A stretch of DNA of 9,673 nt from Selenomonas sp. (GTDB taxonomy: Bacteria; Bacillota; Negativicutes; Selenomonadales; Selenomonadaceae): assembly GCA_015265235.1 (NCBI GenBank), contig JABZYJ010000070.1, positions 1-9,673 of the forward strand. The letters are read 5' to 3'. Under the pieces are notes generated by a model. That model saw only the letters and a program-made list of their open reading frames with translations. It was not told the DNA's origin and did not search any database. Below, in pieces: positions 1 to 5,755 of this stretch. Every line of letters begins with the position of its first letter. Positions within the stretch are counted from its first letter, which is position 1. Both the position numbers and the translations under genes were made by a program.

Positions 1-141
1 TAGTACGTAGATGTCGGCCGCCTCATGAAAACTGCTTCCGTTGGATAGACCTAAGTAGTCCGCAGCGGTGTCGTATGCCAAGATGCAGGGAGCATCCTTC
101 AGCAGATCGCGCAGATAGTCATTATATGTGTATATGGCCAT
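1..141 (-). CDS. Partial gene, possible AbiEi-type antitoxin N-terminus
   Basis: Only the first 47 codons are in the window; the gene runs off the left edge. The visible protein begins MAIYTYNDYLRDLLKDAPC and continues through AYDTAADYLGLSNGSSF to ADIYVL. The pattern of a short helical lead, a Cys, then xDTAxxxLGLSxG and a beta strand resembles the part of type IV toxin-antitoxin AbiEi antitoxins that follows the winged helix, but this is a weak resemblance recalled from family members. If right, it would repress or neutralise an AbiEii nucleotidyltransferase toxin encoded farther left. I chose the ATG at 139-141 because AGGAGG (152-157) lies 10 bases upstream; an in-frame ATG at 148-150 sits too close to that site. 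The gene has its own strong promoter, so it need not depend on the cassette to its right. Confidence 0.4.
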   Translation of the reverse strand, partial: MAIYTYNDYLRDLLKDAPCILAYDTAADYLGLSNGSSFHEAADIYVL

Positions 142-173
142 TGTCCTCATCCCTCCTTCTATGTCTTAGTCAT

Positions 174-203
174 ATCTTATCGGAAAATGATGCTTGCTGT
201 CAA
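174..203 (-). promoter_or_regulatory. Sigma70-type promoter for the leftmost partial gene
   Basis: On the minus strand there is a perfect -35 TTGACA (198-203), an 18-base spacer and a -10 TAAGAT (174-179), placing the transcript start near 167. The ribosome binding site at 152-157 and the ATG at 141 follow directly, so the leader is about 25 bases. This is one of the best promoter matches in the window and lies just left of the orphan relaxase 3' end. Confidence 0.6.
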
Positions 204-213
204 CGAATGAACA

Positions 214-269
214 TCTATAGATCACGATACATCCGCTTATTTGCCTCTTCCTCCTTTGCTGCATCAGAC
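214..269 (-). pseudogene. Orphan copy of the relaxase gene 3' end (direct repeat, copy 1)
   Basis: These 56 bases match 1587-1642 at 54 of 56 positions. In the minus-strand relaxase frame they encode the same last 17 residues, SDAAKEEEANKRMYRDL, and the stop codon. Upstream, the frame runs only a few codons to a TGA, so nothing else of a relaxase remains. It is a fragment left by recombination or by exchange of the cassette between the two copies. Confidence 0.85.
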
Positions 270-349
270 TTGAGTAACCTGAGGTGTCATATATTCAATT
301 TTTTTGATGTTGTTCAAGGCTTTCAACCACAAAAACGCGATTGTAGTTG

Positions 350-814
350 TTATTCCTCCGGAAATTTCATAAACACCATCCAGACTGTCTTTCCTCTACG
401 ATTCCCGAAAAGCGGCTGTGCCGGAAGCAATTTCAAAATGTCCGCTGTACTGATCTGATCTTCCGACCATTTGAAAATCAACACGCCGTGTGTCCGCAGA
501 ACGCGCATGCACTCCTCGAATCCTCGGCGGAGATCATTCTGCCATGTGCTTTCAAGGACGCCGTACTTGATGCCGAGCCATGAACTATTTCCGGCTCTGC
601 GCAGGTGCGGCGGGTCGAATACGACAAGACGGAAACTCTCGTCAGGAAATGGAATCTCTCGGAAATCAGCGATCAGATCGGGTCTGACCTCAAATCGTCG
701 TCCATCACATAGCGTTTTGCCAAAGCTGCGATTGTCCATGAACACAGCCGCAGGATGCTCCTTGTCAAACCAGAACATCCGAGAGCCGCAGCAGGCATCA
801 AGTATTTGTTTCAT
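350..814 (-). CDS. Phage-type SAM-dependent methyltransferase (DPPH motif)
   Basis: This 154-residue class I methyltransferase is of the small type common in phages and mobile elements of Firmicutes. The N-terminus MKQILDACCGSRMFWFD takes the place of the SAM-binding motif I. Then come RPDLIADFREIPFPDESF and the putative catalytic motif VVFDPPHL (about residues 64-71), a DPPH variant of the D/N-PP-Y motif of N-methyltransferases. VLIFKWSEDQI and the FGNRRGKTVWMVFMKF end are also typical of the family. Length and both ends look complete. The substrate is not known to me; DNA adenine methylation or another nucleic-acid target is plausible. The start codon overlaps the YopX stop by ATGA, so the two genes are probably translationally coupled, and the protein likely serves as accessory cargo such as anti-restriction. 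Confidence 0.85.
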   Translation of the reverse strand: MKQILDACCGSRMFWFDKEHPAAVFMDNRSFGKTLCDGRRFEVRPDLIADFREIPFPDESFRLVVFDPPHLRRAGNSSWLGIKYGVLESTWQNDLRRGFEECMRVLRTHGVLIFKWSEDQISTADILKLLPAQPLFGNRRGKTVWMVFMKFPEE

Positions 815-1176
815 CGCTTGCTCACCAGCTCCGGATTCTCGTAGATGTTGCTGATTATACCCGCAATGCCGGCAACATCCTCCAAGTCATAAATCTCTCC
901 GTCTGCCTCGGCAACAAATTCACCATCAACAAGTTTCACGAGATAGTACTCCCCAAATTTATCCCGAAGGATATCTCTCTCGTAAATTTCTTCTCCGCCT
1001 ATGTCATTCACGCCGGTGTACTGCATGATTGACCCTACACCTTCTACATGGCAACTTTCACCACCCCAATCCGTGTAGCAATAGGCTGAGGCTTTGTTGT
1101 TTTCGAGGTGGATTTTCTGTACAGGGTACATTGTTTCCCAGAATGTGTCCCACACCCTAAATTTTATCTCTCGCAT
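811..1176 (-). CDS. YopX family protein
   Basis: This is a 121-residue phage-associated protein of the YopX family. The N-terminus MREIKFRVWDTFWETMYPVQ, the central MQYTGVNDIGGEEIYERDIL and the following GEYYLVKL are hallmarks: most members begin with a REIKFRAWD-like stretch and carry (Q)YTGLKDKNGKEIYEGDI. The molecular function of the family is not established. The start at 1176 is preceded by a strong GGAGGAG at good spacing. A longer in-frame start at 1203 would add nine basic residues and overlap the stop of the preceding small ORF, but does not fit the family N-terminus. The stop overlaps the methyltransferase ATG. Such gene pairs are common in phage early or replication regions, which marks the cassette as phage-derived. 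Confidence 0.85.
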   Translation of the reverse strand: MREIKFRVWDTFWETMYPVQKIHLENNKASAYCYTDWGGESCHVEGVGSIMQYTGVNDIGGEEIYERDILRDKFGEYYLVKLVDGEFVAEADGEIYDLEDVAGIAGIISNIYENPELVSKR

Positions 1177-1199
1177 GTTATGTCTCCTCCTCCACGTAC

Positions 1200-1325
1200 T
1201 CATGCTCCTGCGCGTCGTAGAAAAACACGGGGAACGGTAAAGCGGTTCTGTCTCATCATGTAGTGCCTACACACTCTGTTGCTCCCACAAAAGGGGCAAG
1301 GTTTCAACTCCGTTTTGTTCTCCAT
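1200..1325 (-). CDS. Lar-like zinc-motif small ORF, probably truncated or frameshifted
   Basis: A 41-residue ORF begins MENKTELKPCPFCGSNRV, the classic start of Lar-family restriction alleviation and related phage zinc-finger proteins (LKPCPFCG). The second Cys pair that such proteins carry after 15-25 residues is missing, and the rest (HYMMRQNRFTVPRVFLRRAG) looks out of frame. In the +1 frame the same DNA reads PFPVFFYDAQEHEYVEEET before a TAA just ahead of the YopX start, a more protein-like acidic tail. A one-base shift near 1240-1250 would join the two. I chose the ATG at 1323-1325, weakly supported by GGGTGA just upstream. A full Lar would counteract type I restriction; this copy may be non-functional. 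Confidence 0.5.
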   Translation of the reverse strand: MENKTELKPCPFCGSNRVCRHYMMRQNRFTVPRVFLRRAGA

Positions 1326-1329
1326 CACT

Positions 1330-1508
1330 TCACCCTTTATAGTCCTCAAACCTCTCACAGGATCGGAATATGATCTTGTTGTTCGCCCATCGCTGCAATC
1401 GGCGTGTCTCTCGCGGTGCATTCGGCTTATCGTAGATCATGACGTATGGATCGTATCCATGCTCGCGCAGCCAGCACACTCGTTATCTCGTTCCACACGA
1501 TACGTCAT
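1330..1508 (-). pseudogene. C-terminal remnant of a radical SAM family protein, frameshifted
   Basis: In the minus-strand frame closing at the TGA 1330-1332 there are 50 open codons, including LREHGYDPYVMIYDKPNAP, then TRRLQRWANNKIIFRS and a CERFEDYKG end. I recognise this as the tail typical of phage and mobile-element radical SAM proteins, in which a PYVMIYDKP stretch is followed by LQRWxNN and FEDY. The CX3CX2C cluster domain is absent. Upstream the frame is blocked by TAA (1483-1485), but a shifted frame begins at ATG 1508 after AAAGGGGGG and reads MTYRVERDNE; inserting one base near 1479 would fuse both into a protein of about 60 residues. It is therefore a decayed fragment, possibly still translated as two peptides. 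It ends four bases before the Lar-like ATG, as in an intact phage operon. Confidence 0.55.
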
Positions 1509-1586
1509 GTTTGTTGCCCCCCTTTGTGTACTCTACGATTCTGAGTGCAAGGCCTGTGCCATGTCACTTTCAAAGAGTTGGATGCG

Positions 1587-1642
1587 TCTATAGATCACGA
1601 TACATCCGCTTATTTGCCTCTTCCTCTTTCGCTGCATCAGAC
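1587..1642 (-). repeat. Direct repeat, copy 2 (3' end of the intact relaxase gene)
   Basis: This is the partner of 214-269, differing at two positions. It includes the stop and last 17 codons of the relaxase plus one base beyond. Similarity ends abruptly at both sides. The 1,317 bases between the copies contain exactly the phage-like cassette, so the repeat marks its borders. Confidence 0.9.
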
Positions 1643-4563
1643 ATGAGCGTCCATGTTTTGAGTGCGGAATTATCGTCCCGCATGGTGGCGACAAGGCTCG
1701 CATAATGTTCGTTCCCGGAGACAGCCTCGGCGATAATACCGGGTCTGTCTTTTACTTTTTCCGGCGCAGCGATCTTGTAGCGTCTCATGTCGTTCCGATC
1801 GGTTTTTACCGCTTTGGCGAGCGCATCCATTTGCACTTTGGCACGGTTCATTCTTTCCGTTGCACGATCCAGCCGTGCTTTTAGTGCATCGTATCGTTTC
1901 TGATACGGCGCATTTTTCCGCATGATGCCGAGGGCGATTTCTTTGATTTTTTCCTTTCCCTGTGGGGCGTCAATCTGTGCGGCCAGACGTTTTTGCCACG
2001 CGTCCAGTTTTGCTTTCTGCTCGGCCAGTTCCTGTGCTTTTTTCGTCAGCGCATCACTTCGTTCGTCGAGTGCACGCTTGCGATCCTGATACTCCGCATA
2101 GGCATCCCGATCATCAGGAGATGGGATCGGCAGCCTTTGAAAGGCTGCGATTTCCTGCTCCAGTTTTGTCCGATCATTTTGCAGATAACCTTCTTTCTTC
2201 TTCCAAGCACGAAGAGCTTCTCGCAGCTTTTTGAGTCCTCCCTTTGTGTAGATATTTGCGCCCATCTGCAAAGCACGATCCATGGAGAGGACTTTCTTTT
2301 TTGCCGCTTCCAGTTCACTTTGCAGGCGTTCCACCTCCTTCTTGTAGCCATAAAACCGTTTGCGCATGATGTCATACAGCTGACGTGTTGTATAGGTATC
2401 CTGCTGGTTCTCTGCGTGCGTTTCCGCAAAGAGTCCCTGCGCTAATGCACGCATGGTGACCTCGATGTTTTGCGCCGCCTTTGCGAGATCCTTGCGAATT
2501 TGTGTGTTGGCGAGCAGCATGTCGTGTGTGATGAGCTGGATCTGCTTTTGTATGTCCGTATTCTCCAGACGGGCTTCGAGAGCGTCAATTTTCTCTTGAA
2601 ATAGGTGCTGCTCGTACGTCAGATTCGTAATTTTATCGTCGAGTGCCGGCAGCAGCTGACGGTATGCAGCCAGTTCTTCCGGTGTTCCGTTCTTTGGCTC
2701 GGATAGATTTTCTTTGAACTCTGTCCAGTGACGGATGTCCGCCAAAATTTTCTTGTAGGCCTGATACGTCTCCTTTTCCTCCGCTGTCATGTACTCGATT
2801 TTTGCGCTTTCGTGTGCATCGTCAGCGGAAATGAGCATCCGTTCCAGATGCTCATACGCATGTACGGCTTCAATAAAATTGCTGCGAAGTTTGCCGACAT
2901 GTGACGTCGGATCGTTTTCACTTTCGGCAAATTCCTTCGATGTAATGATGGCCTGAATGGATTTTTGAAGACGTTCATTCTTTTCACTGTGTGCATCCTC
3001 TTCGATGCTGTGTGCAGCGCGTTCGGCGGCAAAAAGTAAATCCCGGTATTCTTTTTTCAGCGTCCGATATTTTTTGATGCGTTGTGCCTCTACGCTGTCT
3101 TCCTTCAACGTACCATTTCCGACATGTTCCTCAGGAATTCGATGCAGAAGATTGGCGAGAAGGACATCACCATTCATACGGGCTTCCTGTTCCTGTGCTT
3201 TGAGACTTCGGCGATCGATGCGGGCACGGTGACCATACTTCTCCAAAACACTGTTTGTGATCTCTTCGTAGGATGCACGTAGGTGAGGGACATAGGTGCG
3301 GTCTGCCCATTTCCGGTCGATGGGAGCACCGTGACTGCGGATCGCTTTCTCTGTTCGATCCTTTGCATTTTTACGCAGTGGATAGCTGAAATAGGCGGAT
3401 CGTTTTCGCTCTTTTTTCTTTTCGGCCTCGTCGATCAGACGTGTCGAAAACACTAGATGAACGTGAAGATTATGTGTCCCATCGGACATGGCACCGATCT
3501 TATCATGCACGGCAAGTGTGTAGTAATGATTCGGCAAATTCTCTTCAATAAAGCGGTTCACGATCTCCATATTCTGCTCGAGCGTCAGTTCATTTTGCAG
3601 CGCAAACTCGATCTCTTTGTAGCGGGCGGCATTCTTTGGTGAGTATCGATCTGCTGCGCGGAAAAATACAGTGGGTGAACCTTTCGCCCAGGCGGGAAGA
3701 CGATGCTGCTTGTATACGCAGTCTCCACGCTCAGAGAATCCCTTTTCGCGATTGATGTATTCGACGTGACGCAGTGCACTGATCGTATCTTTCTGACGCG
3801 CAAAATTTGCTAGGATTCTGTGGGCGGTTCGCTCGGCGTATTGCCTTCGTCCGTCAGATAAATCCCATCGCACAGGGGGATTTCGTTCGGTTCCGAGGTG
3901 TCCCAGCAGATCGCCCGTAGCAGCTGGCAATGGCAGCGCAGCGTCCTCCTGTTTAGGACGTACCACATGGAGTTTGGGCAGTTGGCGCACTGTGGGTAAG
4001 GCTCTGATGGAAGGAGCATGGGAATCAATTCGCTGACCTTCGTTAAGGTCGGACTTTGAAATGTTTTTGCGGAGGATAACCTTTCCGCCTTGTCTTCTAA
4101 ACTGTTCTCGCTCATCATTTTTCTCCTTTCGTTTCTTCTCGAGAATGGACTGCATGGAGGCATCCTCGAACGTGATGGGAAGATCGCCGAGCACGGCGGC
4201 ATGAATACATTTGGCGCGGAATGTTGTACTGCCGTTTACGGTCAGCGGTTCCTTCATCGTCTTTTTTGCAATCATAAGAGCAATGCTGATTGTGTCATAC
4301 GATGGATCCTCTGTGAGGGCAAGGCCCTTCTCCGTATTCGTGATTTTCCCGTAGGGGCTCGAATAGAGCAGCCATGTTTTTTTGTCCACAGCATCTGCTT
4401 TTTGTGTCGATGAGATGACGTTATCCATGTCCTGCGGCAGACGTTCACCTTCATTTTTGTACTTGCCTTCTCGATTGATATAGTCGCAATGAAGGGCGGC
4501 CTTGATCTGCTTTTTTGTTCCGGGATGTTTGTCATTTTTGACGGTAAAGTGGTATAGAGCCAT
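1588..4563 (-). CDS. mobA: MobA/MobL family relaxase (MOBQ)
   Basis: This 991-residue mobilisation relaxase would nick one strand at oriT and stay bound to the 5' end. The metal-binding histidines are seen as THNLHVHLVFSTR (His364, His367, His369). Before it lies the family stretch FALQNELTLEQNMEIVNRFIEE. A YINRE motif with a candidate catalytic tyrosine occurs twice, at Tyr28 (CDYINREGKY) and Tyr269 (VEYINREKGF). The segment around residues 1-160 looks like a degenerate duplicate of the catalytic domain without the histidines. From about residue 480 to 960 the protein is rich in Lys, Glu and Ala with heptad-like spacing, predicting a long coiled coil, and it ends KRMYRDL. No primase or helicase motif is apparent. 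It diverges from the rightward operon across the oriT region. The ribosome binding site is weak (GAGAG). Confidence 0.9.
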   Translation of the reverse strand: MALYHFTVKNDKHPGTKKQIKAALHCDYINREGKYKNEGERLPQDMDNVISSTQKADAVDKKTWLLYSSPYGKITNTEKGLALTEDPSYDTISIALMIAKKTMKEPLTVNGSTTFRAKCIHAAVLGDLPITFEDASMQSILEKKRKEKNDEREQFRRQGGKVILRKNISKSDLNEGQRIDSHAPSIRALPTVRQLPKLHVVRPKQEDAALPLPAATGDLLGHLGTERNPPVRWDLSDGRRQYAERTAHRILANFARQKDTISALRHVEYINREKGFSERGDCVYKQHRLPAWAKGSPTVFFRAADRYSPKNAARYKEIEFALQNELTLEQNMEIVNRFIEENLPNHYYTLAVHDKIGAMSDGTHNLHVHLVFSTRLIDEAEKKKERKRSAYFSYPLRKNAKDRTEKAIRSHGAPIDRKWADRTYVPHLRASYEEITNSVLEKYGHRARIDRRSLKAQEQEARMNGDVLLANLLHRIPEEHVGNGTLKEDSVEAQRIKKYRTLKKEYRDLLFAAERAAHSIEEDAHSEKNERLQKSIQAIITSKEFAESENDPTSHVGKLRSNFIEAVHAYEHLERMLISADDAHESAKIEYMTAEEKETYQAYKKILADIRHWTEFKENLSEPKNGTPEELAAYRQLLPALDDKITNLTYEQHLFQEKIDALEARLENTDIQKQIQLITHDMLLANTQIRKDLAKAAQNIEVTMRALAQGLFAETHAENQQDTYTTRQLYDIMRKRFYGYKKEVERLQSELEAAKKKVLSMDRALQMGANIYTKGGLKKLREALRAWKKKEGYLQNDRTKLEQEIAAFQRLPIPSPDDRDAYAEYQDRKRALDERSDALTKKAQELAEQKAKLDAWQKRLAAQIDAPQGKEKIKEIALGIMRKNAPYQKRYDALKARLDRATERMNRAKVQMDALAKAVKTDRNDMRRYKIAAPEKVKDRPGIIAEAVSGNEHYASLVATMRDDNSALKTWTLMSDAAKEEEANKRMYRDL

Positions 4564-4608
4564 GATGTTTTTCTCTCAAATCGACAAAAAAGCGGCAGTG
4601 TACTGTGT

Positions 4609-4632
4609 CCCAGTTTTTTCAAAATGGGAAGC
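4609..4632 (-). repeat. 24-bp inverted repeat, arm 1 (relaxase side)
   Basis: This is the exact reverse complement of 4954-4977. It lies 45 bases upstream of the relaxase start codon. Read on the minus strand it contains TTGAAA, a possible -35 box for the relaxase gene, although I see no good -10 at normal spacing (TACACT follows after only 14 bases). It may be the binding site of a shared regulator or of a mobilisation protein. Confidence 0.8.
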
Positions 4633-4700
4633 CAAATTCGATGAAGTATTGCCCACAGAATGCCAACCGCAGGTTCAGGGAACGCAGGTGACCGACAGAA

Positions 4701-4817
4701 AAATTTCGTTGCTGTGCATGGGGAGAAGGTGAAGCAAATTCGTTCGAGGAGAACGAATCCGCGAGCGAAGACGAGCAATAAAATTGCGAAAACCGACCCC
4801 ATGCACAGCAGAAATTT
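4701..4817. repeat. Imperfect inverted repeat with central hairpin
   Basis: The arm 4701-4723 pairs with 4797-4817; 14 bases (4710-4723 with 4797-4810) pair perfectly, followed by a 2-base bulge and 7 more pairs. Between the arms sits a perfect 8-bp hairpin, ATTCGTTC-GAGGA-GAACGAAT (4738-4758). This could form a cruciform on supercoiled DNA and probably belongs to the oriT recognition region. Confidence 0.7.
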
Positions 4818-4852
4818 CGTCCGCGCAGCGGCGTAAACGGCACTCAGGCGCA

Positions 4853-4886
4853 GCGTTTCGGGCAACCGAAATGCATAAGTGCGCCC
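4853..4886 (+). other. oriT of MOBQ type with predicted nic site
   Basis: A 9-bp hairpin, GCGTTTCGG-GCAA-CCGAAATGC (4853-4874, one G-T mismatch), is followed directly by ATAAGTGCGCCC (4875-4886). The core TAAGTGCGCCC is the conserved nic region of the RSF1010 and pIP501 oriT group, which also have an inverted repeat directly before it. By analogy the cut falls between G4883 and C4884 on the plus strand. The rightward operon would then enter the recipient first and the relaxase gene last. Confidence 0.85.
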
Positions 4887-4887
4887 A

Positions 4888-4904
4888 GACTAACTCTGTT
4901 AGTC
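4888..4904 (+). repeat. 7-bp perfect hairpin immediately after nic
   Basis: GACTAAC-TCT-GTTAGTC starts four bases after the predicted nic position. It may assist termination of transfer or limit transcription through oriT. No T-run follows, so an intrinsic terminator is unlikely. Confidence 0.6.
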
Positions 4905-4930
4905 CTATTCTATCAAAACAAGGATTGAAA

Positions 4931-4952
4931 TGTGGGCAAGATGTGGGCAAGA
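4931..4952 (+). repeat. Two tandem 11-bp repeats
   Basis: TGTGGGCAAGA occurs twice without a gap, directly before the second 24-base inverted-repeat arm and upstream of the rightward promoter. Position and spacing of one helical turn suggest a protein binding site, perhaps for an activator or a mobilisation accessory protein. Confidence 0.6.
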
Positions 4953-4953
4953 T

Positions 4954-4977
4954 GCTTCCCATTTTGAAAAAACTGGG
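4954..4977 (+). repeat. 24-bp inverted repeat, arm 2 (operon side)
   Basis: This is the exact reverse complement of 4609-4632. It contains the TTGAAA that serves as the -35 box of the rightward operon promoter, so any protein bound here should affect transcription of the operon. Confidence 0.85.
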
Positions 4978-4994
4978 CGGTTACGTGTTATACT
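4964..4994 (+). promoter_or_regulatory. Promoter of the rightward mobilisation operon
   Basis: The -35 is TTGAAA (4964-4969). The -10 is TATACT (4989-4994) with an extended TG motif (4986-4987). The spacer is 19 bases, or 18 if TTATAC is used. The predicted start is near 5001, about 32 bases before the first gene. The -35 lies inside the 24-base inverted-repeat arm. Confidence 0.65.
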
Positions 4995-5032
4995 CGACGT
5001 GAAGAGCATGCTGTGGTAAATGGGGTGAGGCA

Positions 5033-5332
5033 GTGGAAAGCAAACAGCAAAAGCTGGCGCGTCTTAAACGGCAGTTGGTGGAGACTAAGGAGCAGATGGA
5101 TGCGGTTTCGGCAGACATGGATGCGGAGCGTAAAAGAGTCCGTTTTGGGAAACTTTTGCGCGTCGGCCTCATTGCCGAGGAAGCCGGTATTTTGGATTCC
5201 TACAATGAGAACGATCTCTACCTGCTGCTCGTGATGAACCGTGAATATCTGTGTCATCACGGTGAGGTTGGAACATCCGGTGCGTTTGCCGCAATGCACA
5301 ATTTGGGTGAGTTAAAAGAGGAAAGGACTTGA
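5033..5332 (+). CDS. TraD/MobC-like mobilisation accessory protein
   Basis: This 99-residue protein is the first gene right of oriT. An N-terminal coiled-coil helix (about residues 3-35, charged, with LARLKRQLVETKEQMD) leads into RKRVRFGKLLRVGLIAEEAGILD and NENDLYLLLVMNREYL. The pattern of an Arg-rich helix, then a small hydrophobic LIxxxGL segment and a helix ending the domain resembles the TraD (MOBQ) family found next to MobA/L relaxases. Such proteins assist relaxosome assembly at oriT. The start is GTG at 5033, preceded by GGGGTGAGG; no good ATG is available in frame. It is followed 7 bases later by the next gene, so the two are probably co-transcribed and act together. Confidence 0.65.
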   Translation: MESKQQKLARLKRQLVETKEQMDAVSADMDAERKRVRFGKLLRVGLIAEEAGILDSYNENDLYLLLVMNREYLCHHGEVGTSGAFAAMHNLGELKEERT

Positions 5333-5339
5333 TGCTGCA

Positions 5340-5720
5340 ATGGCGATGAACGTAACGGCACGTCTGGCCAAAAAGCAAAAACAGCTTGATGGAATGTTGA
5401 GCAAGCAGAAGGCGATGGAAGAACAGATTCGTCACATTCAGGAAGAGATGCAAGGTCTTGCAAATGAACGGGTGAAGCAGTGGACGGATGCGCTGCGGGT
5501 GGAGCTGGAACGAAAAAATAGTTCCATCGATCTCACTTGCGTGCCTGTTGCCGAGGTGGCAGAGTGGCTGCTCTCGCGTTACGGTGATCGTGGATCGACG
5601 ACATCGGAGGGATTGGTTTCGGAAGCATCTGTGCATGAAACTGCCGAGGGAAATCCTTCTGGTGATGTGAGTCAAGCGTCCGCACCGGAGGAGACATTCC
5701 ATTCTGAATCTGCTGTGTAG
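5340..5720 (+). CDS. Coiled-coil protein of the mobilisation operon
   Basis: This 126-residue protein is not assigned to a family with confidence. Residues 5-45 form a strong predicted coiled coil (AKKQKQLDGMLSKQKAMEEQ). A short compact segment follows (about 46-85: VKQWTDALRVELERKN to AEVAEWLLSRYG). The last 40 residues are rich in Ser, Glu and Thr and likely disordered. The position directly after the TraD-like gene and the coiled coil make a relaxosome accessory or partner-binding role likely, by inference only. The start ATG at 5340 uses GAGGAAAGGA about a dozen bases upstream; an ATG at 5346 is an alternative. No membrane segment or signal peptide is present. Confidence 0.7.
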   Translation: MAMNVTARLAKKQKQLDGMLSKQKAMEEQIRHIQEEMQGLANERVKQWTDALRVELERKNSSIDLTCVPVAEVAEWLLSRYGDRGSTTSEGLVSEASVHETAEGNPSGDVSQASAPEETFHSESAV

Positions 5721-5755
5721 TGACTTTGACAGAGATACGACGAGGATGGTAGTAT

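Larger units (their letters stand above)
142..349. other. Non-coding interval left of the methyltransferase gene
   Basis: This interval holds the promoter and ribosome binding site of the leftmost gene and the orphan relaxase 3' end. The rest (270-349) shows no convincing gene. A second, weaker minus-strand promoter-like pair, TTGAAC (312-317) and TATATG (288-293) with 18 bases between, is A/T-rich and may be fortuitous. I see no intrinsic terminator after the methyltransferase stop at 350-352. Confidence 0.6.
4564..5032. other. Divergent intergenic control region with oriT and palindromes
   Basis: No gene is convincing here; short open frames on both strands are created by the palindromic DNA. 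The region contains, from left to right, one arm of a perfect 24-base inverted repeat, an inner imperfect inverted repeat with a central 8-bp hairpin, the oriT hairpin and nic sequence, a 7-bp hairpin just past nic, an 11-bp tandem repeat, the second 24-base arm, and a rightward promoter. Confidence 0.8.

Noticed and set aside
288..317. Second promoter-like pair TTGAAC / TATATG on the minus strand
   Set aside because: A/T-rich chance match; a far better promoter lies at 174-203 for the same gene.
4272..4865. 197-codon minus-strand frame upstream of and overlapping the relaxase start
   Set aside because: It overlaps the clear relaxase reading frame in another frame and spans the inverted repeats; treated as a shadow.
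4784..5002. 72-codon plus-strand open frame across oriT
   Set aside because: It has no ribosome binding site and is made of the palindromic oriT sequence, with promoter elements near its end; not protein-like.
5726..5755. TTGACA with TAGTAT 18 bases later, before the pentapeptide gene
   Set aside because: The -10 would touch the ATG, so the transcript would start inside the gene; the spacing to the ribosome binding site excludes a useful promoter.
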